Positions 51,275-58,934 of a DNA stretch of 64,000 nt are shown here, one piece after another. The number at the start of each line of letters is the position of its first letter. Position 1 is the stretch's first letter. Origin of the DNA: DATCLS01 sp036563805 (GTDB lineage Bacteria; Actinomycetota; Acidimicrobiia; Acidimicrobiales; VFJN01); NCBI GenBank assembly GCA_036563805.1, contig DATCLS010000032.1, positions 124,001-188,000 on the forward strand. The letters run 5' to 3'. Below the pieces are notes generated by a model. The model saw nothing but the letters and a program-made list of their open reading frames with translations. It searched no databases and was not told where the DNA came from. The position numbers and the translations under genes were made by a program.

Positions 51275-52468
51275 ATGGCAACGATCATGCTCACCGAAGA
51301 ACAGACCACGTTCTCGGCGCTGGGCGTGTCCCCCGATCTGGTAGCTGTGCTCGATCGGGCCGGAATGACCACCGCTTTTCCCATCCAGCGCCTCTGTATC
51401 CCCGATGCCCTCGCCGGCCGCGACGTGTGCGGCAAGGCCAAGACCGGCTCCGGCAAGACGCTCGCCTTCGGGGTCCCGCTCGTCGAGCGGGTCGTCGCCG
51501 CGTCCCCCAAGCGGCCCACCGGTCTCGTCCTCGTGCCCACCCGCGAGCTGTGCCACCAGGTCGCCGACGTCCTGCGGCCGCTGGTCGAGGCCCGCTCCCT
51601 CCGGCTGGTCGCCGTCTACGGCGGCGCCGGCATGCGCCAGCAGATCTCCGCCCTCGAGAAGGGGGCCGAGATCGTGGTGGCGACGCCCGGCCGGCTCATC
51701 GACCTCATCGATCGCAAGGCCGTCGACCTGTCCGACATCGGCTTCGTCGTCATCGACGAGGCCGACCGCATGGCCGACATGGGCTTCATGCCCCAGGTCG
51801 AGTGGATCCTGCGCCACATCGGCCGGACCCACCAGACCCTGCTGTTCTCGGCCACGCTCGACGGCGGCATCCAGGGCCTCGTCGACCGCTACCAGCACGA
51901 CCCCGTGTTCCACGAGGTCGGCTCGACGACCACCACGGTCGAGCGGATGGCCCACCGGTTCCTACTCGTCCACGAGATGGACCAGGCCCGGGTGGCCGCC
52001 GCCATCGCCCGCTCCGCCGAGCGCTGCCTCGTGTTCGTCAACACCAAGCGGGCGGCCGACCGGGTGGCCCGGCAGCTGAACGACAACGGGGTCGACGCCA
52101 AGGCGATCCACGGCGACCTGCGGCAGGAGCACCGCGAGCGGGCGCTCAAGCGCTTCTCGCAGGGCCGGCTGCGGGTGCTGGTGGCCACCGACGTGGCCGC
52201 CCGCGGGCTCGACATCGACGACCTCGACGTCGTGATCCAGTACGACCCGCCGCCCGACCCCAAGACCTACCTGCACCGCGCCGGGCGCACCGCCCGGGCC
52301 GGGGCCGAGGGCCTGGCCGTCACGCTCGTCCTCTGGAACCAGGAGCTCGAGGTGCGGCGGCTCAAGCGGCGCCTCGGCCTCGACGAGCCCATCGTCGAGA
52401 TGTTCTCGAACGACGAGCGGCTGAAGGACCTGGCCGGCTGGGACCCCGCCGAGGAGGGCGCAGCCTGA
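51275..52468 (+). CDS. DEAD-box RNA helicase (RhlE-like)
   Basis: A 397-residue DEAD-box helicase core. The Q motif region is GMTTAFPIQRLCIPDAL, motif I AKTGSGKT, motif II DEAD in VVIDEADRMAD, motif III SAT, and motif VI HRAGRTARAG. There is no C-terminal RNA-binding tail, so it is a minimal helicase. The start is ambiguous: GTG 51263, ATG 51275 and ATG 51287 are all in frame without a ribosome site, and TACTAT at 51271 could be a -10 box for a leaderless start at 51287. Probably acts in RNA unwinding or ribosome assembly. Confidence 0.93.
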   Translation: MATIMLTEEQTTFSALGVSPDLVAVLDRAGMTTAFPIQRLCIPDALAGRDVCGKAKTGSGKTLAFGVPLVERVVAASPKRPTGLVLVPTRELCHQVADVLRPLVEARSLRLVAVYGGAGMRQQISALEKGAEIVVATPGRLIDLIDRKAVDLSDIGFVVIDEADRMADMGFMPQVEWILRHIGRTHQTLLFSATLDGGIQGLVDRYQHDPVFHEVGSTTTTVERMAHRFLLVHEMDQARVAAAIARSAERCLVFVNTKRAADRVARQLNDNGVDAKAIHGDLRQEHRERALKRFSQGRLRVLVATDVAARGLDIDDLDVVIQYDPPPDPKTYLHRAGRTARAGAEGLAVTLVLWNQELEVRRLKRRLGLDEPIVEMFSNDERLKDLAGWDPAEEGAA

Positions 52469-52483
52469 AGGGGACGGCGGCCC

Positions 52484-52505
52484 TGACGGCCCGAGCGGGC
52501 CGTCA
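52484..52505. terminator. Bidirectional hairpin between helicase and NUDIX gene
   Basis: TGACGGCCC pairs exactly with GGGCCGTCA around GAGC. It includes the TGA of the convergent NUDIX gene, so it likely ends both transcripts. Confidence 0.65.
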
Positions 52506-53036
52506 GACCGCCTCGAACGCCAGCGCCCACAGCAGACCCGTGAGCGACAGGCCGTCGTAGACCTCGCCCCGCTGGATCATCGGGCGGAGGCGGTCGACCG
52601 GCACCCACTCGATGCGCTCGCTCTCGGCGGGGTCGGTGGGGTCGCCGACGTGCGTCGCCCCGTCGGCCAGGAACAGGTTGAACACCTGGTCGCTCACGCC
52701 GTTGGTGGGGGCGTAGGCGCCCAGCCTCCGGAGCGGGCCGGGCCGCCAGCCGGTCTCCTCCAGCGTCTCCCGCCGGGCCGCCTCCTCGGGCGTCTCGCCG
52801 GGATCGATGCGCCCGGCGGGGATCTCCCACCCCCACGTGTCGGTGATGAACCGGTGGCGCCAGATCAGCAGCACGCCCCGGTCGGGGTCGTGGACGACGG
52901 TGCCGGAGGCCGGCGACGGGAAGCGCACCACGTGGTGGTCGAATCGGGGGCCCTCGGGGACCTCGACGTCCACCAGCACGAGCCGCATCCATTCGGAGTC
53001 GTAGAGCGACCGCTCGCCGTGGACCGTCCAGCGCAT
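52503..53036 (-). CDS. NUDIX hydrolase (ADP-ribose pyrophosphatase-like)
   Basis: A 177-residue NUDIX enzyme. The box is AGRIDPGETPEEAARR followed by ETLEETGW, and WRHRFITDTWGWEIPAGRI upstream is typical of ADP-ribose pyrophosphatases. ATG 53036 is used; frames opening further upstream are shadows of the methyltransferase gene. It probably hydrolyses ADP-ribose or related nucleoside diphosphates. Confidence 0.92.
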   Translation of the reverse strand: MRWTVHGERSLYDSEWMRLVLVDVEVPEGPRFDHHVVRFPSPASGTVVHDPDRGVLLIWRHRFITDTWGWEIPAGRIDPGETPEEAARRETLEETGWRPGPLRRLGAYAPTNGVSDQVFNLFLADGATHVGDPTDPAESERIEWVPVDRLRPMIQRGEVYDGLSLTGLLWALAFEAV

Positions 53037-53144
53037 GGCCAGCGAATCTAGCGGCGCGGGCCCGGCGCGCCCCCGACGGCGGGGCCCGTTCCGGCAGTCC
53101 GGGAGTGGCCGAGGTTTGCTGGCCGCGGAACTAGCGTCTGCGGC

Positions 53145-55082
53145 GTGAGTGCCGCACAGAGGGCGCGGGCGGGCGCGGTGGCTCGGGTGGCCGCGACCCT
53201 GGCGGGTTCCCTCGGCGTCGCCCTGCCCGAGGACCTGCGGCTCTGGGCCCTCGCGGGCCGGCCCCCGCCGCCCGCCGCGGCCGCCGGGCGGGACGGCCGC
53301 CGGGGCGGCGACGCCGGCGAGACCGTCGCCGTCGAGGCCGACGACGTCGACGACGTGGCGGCGGCGCTGGAGGCGGCCACCGACCCCGGGGCCCGCCGGG
53401 CCAACGGCCTGCACGTGACCCCCCGGTGGGCGGCCGACCACCTGGTCGGCCTGGCCCTCGACCCCGACGGCCCACCCCCGGCGGCGGTGTGCGACCCGGC
53501 CTGCGGGGGCGGCGCATTCCTGGTGGCGGCCGCCCGGGCGCTGCACGCCCGGGGCGTGCCCCGCGACGAGATCGTGTGCGAGCGCCTGTGGGGCGCCGAC
53601 ATCGACGAGGTCGGGCTGGCGGCCGCCGAGGCCGCGCTGGCGCTGTGGTCCGGGGGTGCCGTGCCGCCGCCCGGCCGCCTGGTCGTCGGCGACCCGCTGC
53701 GCCGGGGCCCGGCCGTGTGGCCCGAGCTCCCGCCGGGTGGCGTCGACCTGGTCGTCGGCAACCCGCCGTTCCAGAACCAGCTGGGCCGGGCCACGGCCCG
53801 GGCGGCGGACGACCGACGCCGCTTGCGCGAGCGGTTCGGCGCCGCCCTCCGGCCCTACACCGACACGGCCTGGCTGTTCCTGCTGCTGGGCTGCGAGCTG
53901 GCCCGGGTCGGGGGCCGCGTGGCGCTGGTCCAGCCCGACTCGCTGGTCGCCGCCCGCGACGCCGCCGCCGTGCGTGACGCGGTCGACCAGGCCGCCGAGC
54001 TGCTCGACCTGTGGGTGGACGAGCGCCCGGTGTTCGCGGCGGCCGTGCGGGTGTGCGCGCCCGTCCTGCGGGTCGACCGCCCCCCGCCGCTCCCGGCCCC
54101 GGGCCCGGGCCCGGCGGACGACGGCTCGGCGGGGGACGGCCCGGCGGGGGACGGGGCCCGGCCCGACGGCCGCCGCCAGGTGTGGTCCCGGTGGCACGAC
54201 CTGCTGGCGGACGGGATCGGGGTGCCCCGGGCCGACCTGGACACGGCGGGCGGCCGCCTGGGCGACCGCGCCGACGCCGCCGCCGGCTTCCGCGACGAGT
54301 ACTACGGCCTGGCCGCGCTGACCTCCGAGGCCGGGCCCGCCGGCCCGGGCCCAGGCGAGGTTCCCCTGGTCACGGCGGGCGTGATCGACTGGGGCCGGTC
54401 GGCGTGGGGGGAGCGTCCGACGCGGTTCGCCAAGCGGTCGTGGGCGGCGCCCGTGGTCGACCTGGCCCGGCTCGAGGCCGAGGGGGCGCCGGCCGTCCGT
54501 CGCTGGCGGGCCCGCACCGACCGTCCCAAGATCCTCGTGGCCACCCAGACCCGGGTGGTCGAGCCGGTCGTCGACGAGGGCGGTGGCTGGATCCCCTCGG
54601 TGCCGGTCATCGCCGTCGTGCCCCACGACCCGGCCGACCTGTGGCCGCTCGCAGCGGCGCTGGCGGCGCCGGCCGCCACGGCCTGGCTGCTCCGACGGGC
54701 GCCGGGGGCGGCGCTCAGCCGGCGGGCGCTCAAGATCGCCGGGCCCGACCTGGCCGGGCTGCCGCTCCCCACCGACGCCGCGGCGTGGGCGGCGGCCACG
54801 GCCGCCTTCCGGGCGCTCGTGGCCGCCCCGGTCGGGTCGGCGCCCGAGGTGCCGGGGGCGTCCGAGGCGGCGCCCGGGCCGGTGCCCGAGGCAGCCGAGG
54901 CGTCCGGGGCGTCCGGGGGGCCGGGCGCGGCGGACGCCTTCGAGGCGTTCGTCGCTGCTGCTGCCGCCGCCTACGGTTCGCCGGACACGCTCGTGTCCTG
55001 GTGGCGGGACCGGCTCGGCGCCACCACGCCCGGGGCGCGGTCCAGCGTTCCAACTGGACCGGTGGGGCACGGAGCGGGCTAG
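53145..55082 (+). CDS. Orphan N6-adenine-type DNA methyltransferase
   Basis: A 645-residue protein with AdoMet-binding motif I CDPACGGGAFLVAAAR and catalytic motif IV VVGNPPFQNQLG (NPPF), the signature of gamma-class/Type IIG N6-adenine methyltransferases. Motif region GADIDEVGLAAAEAALAL binds the AdoMet adenine. The C-terminal half (FAKRSWAAPVVDLARLEAEG, PKILVATQTRVVEPVVDEGG) is likely the target-recognition part. No endonuclease, S subunit or translocase gene is adjacent, so it looks solitary. GTG 53145. It may act in epigenetic regulation or as a lone modification enzyme. Confidence 0.85.
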   Translation: MSAAQRARAGAVARVAATLAGSLGVALPEDLRLWALAGRPPPPAAAAGRDGRRGGDAGETVAVEADDVDDVAAALEAATDPGARRANGLHVTPRWAADHLVGLALDPDGPPPAAVCDPACGGGAFLVAAARALHARGVPRDEIVCERLWGADIDEVGLAAAEAALALWSGGAVPPPGRLVVGDPLRRGPAVWPELPPGGVDLVVGNPPFQNQLGRATARAADDRRRLRERFGAALRPYTDTAWLFLLLGCELARVGGRVALVQPDSLVAARDAAAVRDAVDQAAELLDLWVDERPVFAAAVRVCAPVLRVDRPPPLPAPGPGPADDGSAGDGPAGDGARPDGRRQVWSRWHDLLADGIGVPRADLDTAGGRLGDRADAAAGFRDEYYGLAALTSEAGPAGPGPGEVPLVTAGVIDWGRSAWGERPTRFAKRSWAAPVVDLARLEAEGAPAVRRWRARTDRPKILVATQTRVVEPVVDEGGGWIPSVPVIAVVPHDPADLWPLAAALAAPAATAWLLRRAPGAALSRRALKIAGPDLAGLPLPTDAAAWAAATAAFRALVAAPVGSAPEVPGASEAAPGPVPEAAEASGASGGPGAADAFEAFVAAAAAAYGSPDTLVSWWRDRLGATTPGARSSVPTGPVGHGAG

Positions 55083-55090
55083 CCTCCCGG

Positions 55091-55216
55091 TTGACATCAC
55101 GAGTGGCCCGGCGCCCTCCGCCGGGCCCGGCAACCTGGTGCGGACAGCCAAGGTGCCTCTCGGCGTCAGCCGGGGATGTGGCTCCCCGTTGCGGGGGAGC
55201 AACGAAGTGTCCGTGC
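55091..55216 (+). ncRNA. SAM riboswitch (SAM-I/SAM-IV clan) upstream of metX
   Basis: The leader contains CACGAGTGGCCC, a hairpin of GGCCCGGCG/CGCCGGGCC, then CCCGGCAACCTG and AAGGTGCC, which reproduce the conserved core of SAM-I/IV riboswitches in order. It sits in the 262-bp gap directly before metX, the usual target. Several further stems (GGGGATGTGGCTCCCC, and GCTCC/GGAGC around 55215-55230) may be the pseudoknot or expression platform. The precise 3' limit is approximate. It should repress metX and the following gene when S-adenosylmethionine is abundant. Confidence 0.8.
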
Positions 55217-55344
55217 TCCACCCGGGAGCGCGCCGGCTCGCTGTCCGCCGCGAGAAGGACGACAGCGACAGGCAGCGTGACATGGCCCGGTCCCTACACT
55301 TCAGCTGTGCTTCAGGATCGCCGCCGGGGGGTCGCGACCGCCCG

Positions 55345-56547
55345 ATGACCGACCACCTGCCGGGATTCCGGCGGGCCCACCCCAGCGCCCTCCCGGTCAC
55401 GGGCGCCTGGCGGCCCGGTGACCCGCCCGGCCGCCGCCGATTCGTCCGGCTGCCGGACGACCGCCCGTTCGCACTGGAGGGCGGCGGCCTCCTCCCGGGT
55501 GTGACGCTGGCCTACGAGACCTGGGGCGAGCTGGCCGACGACGGGTCCAACGCCATCCTCGTGTGCCACGCGCTGACCGGCGACAGCCACGCCACCGGCG
55601 GGCTCGACGCCGGCCACCCCTCGCCGGGCTGGTGGTCGGGGATGATCGGCCCGGGCAAGGTGCTCGACACCGACCGCTACTTCGTGGTGTGCGTGAACGT
55701 GCTCGGCGGCTGCCAGGGGTCCACGGGCCCAGCGTCGCCCCACCCGGCCGACGGGCGCCCGTGGGCGTCGCGGTTCCCGGTCGTGTCGGTGCGCGACATG
55801 GTGCGGACGCAGGCGGCCGTGGCCGACCACCTGGGGGTCCGCACCTGGCTGACCGTGATCGGCGGCTCGCTGGGGGGCATGCAGGTCCTGGAGTGGGGGG
55901 TCATGTACCCCGACCGGGTCCGCTCGCTGGTGCCGATCGCCACGGCGGCGGCCGCCAGCGCCCAGCAGATCGGCTGGTGGAGCGCCGGGCGGCGGGCCAT
56001 CCGCCTCGACCCCCGGTGGCGGGGCGGCGAGTACTACGACGCCGAGCCGGGCGACGGCCCGCACGAGGGCCTGGCCACGGCCCGGATCATCTCGATGATG
56101 ACGTTCCGCAGCGACGACGTGTTCGAGGCCCGGTTCGGGCGCGAGGTCGTCGAGCCGATCGACGGCTTCTCGCTGTGGCAGCGGTTCCAGGTCGAGCGCT
56201 ACCTCGAGTACCAGGGCGACAAGCTGGTCCGGCGGTTCGACGCCAACAGCTATCTGATCCTGACCAAGGCGATGGACCTCCACGACCTGGCCCGGGGGCG
56301 CAACGGGTTCGACGGAGCGTTCGCCCGCATGCGGGCGCCGCTGCTGTCGATCGGCGTGAACAGCGACATCCTCTATCCCGCCCACCAGTCGCGGGAGATC
56401 GCCGAGCTGGCCAAGCGGGCCGGCGTCCCGGCCTCCTACGAGGAGCTGGACAGCCCCCACGGCCACGACGCCTTCCTCATCGAGATCGACCAGCTCGGCG
56501 CCATCGTCCGCCAGTTCCTCGACTCCGTGGAGGCCGCCCATGCGTGA
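55345..56547 (+). CDS. metX: Homoserine O-acetyltransferase MetX
   Basis: A 400-residue alpha/beta-hydrolase-fold acyltransferase that activates homoserine for methionine synthesis. The nucleophile elbow is GGSLGGMQVLEW, ALTGDSHATGG and NVLGGCQGSTGP are family signatures, Asp is in GVNSDILYP, and His in PHGHDAFLIE. ATG 55345. It lies behind a SAM riboswitch and overlaps the next gene by 8 bp, forming a methionine operon. The acyl group (acetyl or succinyl) cannot be fixed from sequence alone. Confidence 0.95.
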   Translation: MTDHLPGFRRAHPSALPVTGAWRPGDPPGRRRFVRLPDDRPFALEGGGLLPGVTLAYETWGELADDGSNAILVCHALTGDSHATGGLDAGHPSPGWWSGMIGPGKVLDTDRYFVVCVNVLGGCQGSTGPASPHPADGRPWASRFPVVSVRDMVRTQAAVADHLGVRTWLTVIGGSLGGMQVLEWGVMYPDRVRSLVPIATAAAASAQQIGWWSAGRRAIRLDPRWRGGEYYDAEPGDGPHEGLATARIISMMTFRSDDVFEARFGREVVEPIDGFSLWQRFQVERYLEYQGDKLVRRFDANSYLILTKAMDLHDLARGRNGFDGAFARMRAPLLSIGVNSDILYPAHQSREIAELAKRAGVPASYEELDSPHGHDAFLIEIDQLGAIVRQFLDSVEAAHA

Positions 56548-57835
56548 GGACGAACGAGCCGACTCGGCCGGTGGTGCGCCGGCCGGAGGTGAGTCGGACG
56601 GCCGGTCCGACCGGCTGGACCGGCCCGACCGGCCCGCCCTGCCTACCCCTCGGCCCCGGGGGCTGGACCCGGCCTGGCGGTTCGAGACCCGGGCCATCCG
56701 GGCGGGCCGCCAGTGGAGCGCCCCGTCGCTGGCGCCGGTGCTGTTCCCGTCGACCACCTACGAGGTCCCGTCGGTCGACGACCACGCGGCGATGGCCGGC
56801 ATGCCCCGGTCGAGCCACTACTACTCCCGGTTCGGTAGCCCGACCGTCCAGGAGCTCGAGGATGCCGTCGCTGCCCTCGAGGGGGCGGAGGCGGCGCTGG
56901 CCACCGGCTCGGGCATGGCCGCGGTGGCCGCGGTCGTGTTCGGCCTGTGCTCGGCGGGCGACCACATCGTGGCCCAGCGTCAGCTGTTCTCGGTGACGTC
57001 GTCCCTGTTCTCGGCCCACTGTCCCCGGTTCGGGATCGACGTCACGTTCGTGGACGGCACCGACGCCGACGCCTTCGCCGCGGCCGTCCAGCCCGGCCGG
57101 ACCCAGCTGGTGTTCGTCGAGACGCCGGCCAACCCGGCGCTGACGCTGACCGACATCCAGGCCGTGTCGGCCATCCCCGGGCCGTTCACGGTCGTCGACT
57201 CGACGCTCGCCACCCCGGCGGTTCAGCGCCCGCTGGAGCACGGCGCCGACCTCGTGCTCCACGCCGCCACCAAAGGCATCGCCGGACACAACGACGCCCT
57301 CCTCGGGGTGATCGCGGGCAACACCGACCTGATCGACGCCGTGTGGGCCTGGCACGCCGTGCAGGGCGGGCAGGCCTCGCCGTTCGACGCCTGGAACGGC
57401 GTGCGGGGCGTGCGGTCGCTGTCGGCCCGGGTCCGGCACCAGGCGGCCTCCGCCCAGGCCATCGCCGAGCACCTGGTCGACCACCCGGCGGTGGCGTCGG
57501 TCAGCTACCCGGGCCTCGACTCCCACCCCCAGCGTGACCTGGCCGAGCGGCAGATGCTGAACGGCGGGACGCTGGTGGCGGTCGACGTGGCCGGCGGCCG
57601 CGACGCCGCCCGGCGGTTCTGCGAGGCGTGCCGGGTGGCGCGGATCGCCCTGTCGCTCGGCGGCCCGGAGACGCTCGTCACCCACCCCGCCACCATCGCC
57701 CCCCACCTGACACCCGAAGAGCAGGCCGAGCTGGGGATGAGCGATGGGCTGGTGCGGATCTCGGTCGGGCTCGAGCACGTCGACGACCTGATCGCCGACA
57801 TCGACCAGGCTCTGGAGGCGGCGGCCGGGGGCTGA
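56540..57835 (+). CDS. Trans-sulfuration PLP enzyme (cystathionine gamma-synthase / O-acylhomoserine sulfhydrylase)
   Basis: A 431-residue Cys/Met-metabolism PLP enzyme. The N-terminal RFETRAIRAGR and PSTTYEVPS, phosphate-binding ATGSGMAAVAAVVFG, and Schiff-base Lys in HAATKGIAGHNDALLG are all present, with TLVTHPATIAPHLTPEEQAE near the C-terminus. About 35 disordered residues precede the usual start. It overlaps metX by 8 bp, so it uses the activated homoserine. It could be MetB, MetZ or MetY-like; the exact reaction is not resolved. Regulated with metX by the SAM riboswitch. Confidence 0.92.
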   Translation: MREDERADSAGGAPAGGESDGRSDRLDRPDRPALPTPRPRGLDPAWRFETRAIRAGRQWSAPSLAPVLFPSTTYEVPSVDDHAAMAGMPRSSHYYSRFGSPTVQELEDAVAALEGAEAALATGSGMAAVAAVVFGLCSAGDHIVAQRQLFSVTSSLFSAHCPRFGIDVTFVDGTDADAFAAAVQPGRTQLVFVETPANPALTLTDIQAVSAIPGPFTVVDSTLATPAVQRPLEHGADLVLHAATKGIAGHNDALLGVIAGNTDLIDAVWAWHAVQGGQASPFDAWNGVRGVRSLSARVRHQAASAQAIAEHLVDHPAVASVSYPGLDSHPQRDLAERQMLNGGTLVAVDVAGGRDAARRFCEACRVARIALSLGGPETLVTHPATIAPHLTPEEQAELGMSDGLVRISVGLEHVDDLIADIDQALEAAAGG

Positions 57836-57909
57836 GCGGCTGGCGCCGGGGTCGCCTCCGGGGCGGGGCCGCGTCCAGCCGGGGTCGGCCGGCTCCTACG
57901 CTGCCGCCT

Positions 57910-58701
57910 GTGCCCGAGCTGCTCGAGGTCGAGACCTACCGCGCCCAGGCCGAGCCGATCGTCGGCCGGCGCATCGTGGAGGCCGAGGCGCCCGACGCCT
58001 GGTTCGTCAAGGGCACGGTGCCCGAGGCGGTCGTGGCCGCGGTCGTCGGCCGGCGGGTCGAGGCGGTCCGGCGCCACGGCAAGCTCCTCGTGCTCGACCT
58101 GGACGACGGCCGCCGCCTCGGCCTGCGGTTCGGCATGACCGGCCGGCTGCTCGTCGACGGCGACGCCTCGATCGAGCGGCTGGAGTACGCCAGCCCCCGC
58201 AGCGACCCGGCCTGGGACCGCTTCCGGCTCCGGTTCGACGACGGCGGCGACCTGCGGGTGCGCGACCCGCGGCGGCTGGGCGGCGTCAGCCTCGACCCCG
58301 ACGAGGGCCGGCTCGGCGTCGACGCCCTGGCACTGCGGCCCGGCTCGGGCGACGGCCGGCTGGCCGCCGCCCTGGGGGCGAGCACGGCGCCGCTCAAGGC
58401 CCGGCTGCTCGACCAGTCCCGCATCGCCGGGATCGGCAACCTGCTGGCGGACGAGATCCTGTGGCGAGCGGGCCTCGATCCGGCCCGGCCGGCCGGCGGC
58501 CTGACGCCGGAGGAGGTCGACCGGCTGGAGCGGGCGATCGCCGAGACGCTGCGCGAGCTGGGGGCGCGGGGCGGGAGCCACACCGGCGACCTCCGCCTGG
58601 GCGCCACCACCGACGGGCTGTGCCCGCGGGACGGCACCCCGCTCCAGCGCCGGCGCATCGGCGGGCGGACCACCTACAGCTGCCCGGCCCACCAGCGGTG
58701 A
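57910..58701 (+). CDS. Fpg/Nei family DNA glycosylase
   Basis: A 263-residue formamidopyrimidine/endonuclease VIII-type base-excision glycosylase. The catalytic N-terminus is PELLEVE (Pro2, Glu3 after Met removal), HGKLLVLDLDDG contains the conserved Lys, and the H2TH motif is GIGNLLADEILWRAGLDP. The C-terminal zinc finger is altered: CPRDG and CPAH where CxxC and CxxC are usual, leaving two Cys, one Asp and one His as possible ligands. GTG 57910. Removes oxidised bases; damage specificity unknown. Confidence 0.9.
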   Translation: MPELLEVETYRAQAEPIVGRRIVEAEAPDAWFVKGTVPEAVVAAVVGRRVEAVRRHGKLLVLDLDDGRRLGLRFGMTGRLLVDGDASIERLEYASPRSDPAWDRFRLRFDDGGDLRVRDPRRLGGVSLDPDEGRLGVDALALRPGSGDGRLAAALGASTAPLKARLLDQSRIAGIGNLLADEILWRAGLDPARPAGGLTPEEVDRLERAIAETLRELGARGGSHTGDLRLGATTDGLCPRDGTPLQRRRIGGRTTYSCPAHQR

Positions 58702-58934
58702 CCTCGGCGGTGGCGCCGGCGATGGCTCTTGCGGTGACGCTGGTGGCGACGCTCGCGGTTCCCCCGGAGGCGACGTCGGGAGCGGCGGCGACCGTCGGTG
58801 CGGCGGCGCGCTCGCTATCCCCGGCGGGGGCGCGCTTAATGTGGAGTTCACGCCTGGGGAAGCGCAGTTCTACAGCGCGCCGGGATGCGCTGAGTACGAT
58901 CAGGCCCCTCCGGCCGGGGCCGAGGTAGGAGTCG
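58702..58934. other. 233-bp gap before membrane protein gene
   Basis: Non-coding; a less GC-rich patch at 58835-58870 (TTAATGTGGAGTTCACG) may be the promoter of the following gene. Nothing else recognised. Confidence 0.4.

Noticed and set aside
52503..55400. 965-codon minus-strand frame spanning the methyltransferase gene
   Set aside because: Only its last 177 codons (NUDIX protein) are real. The remainder is an Arg/Gly/Pro shadow opposite the methyltransferase, whose DPACGGG and NPPF motifs are on the plus strand.
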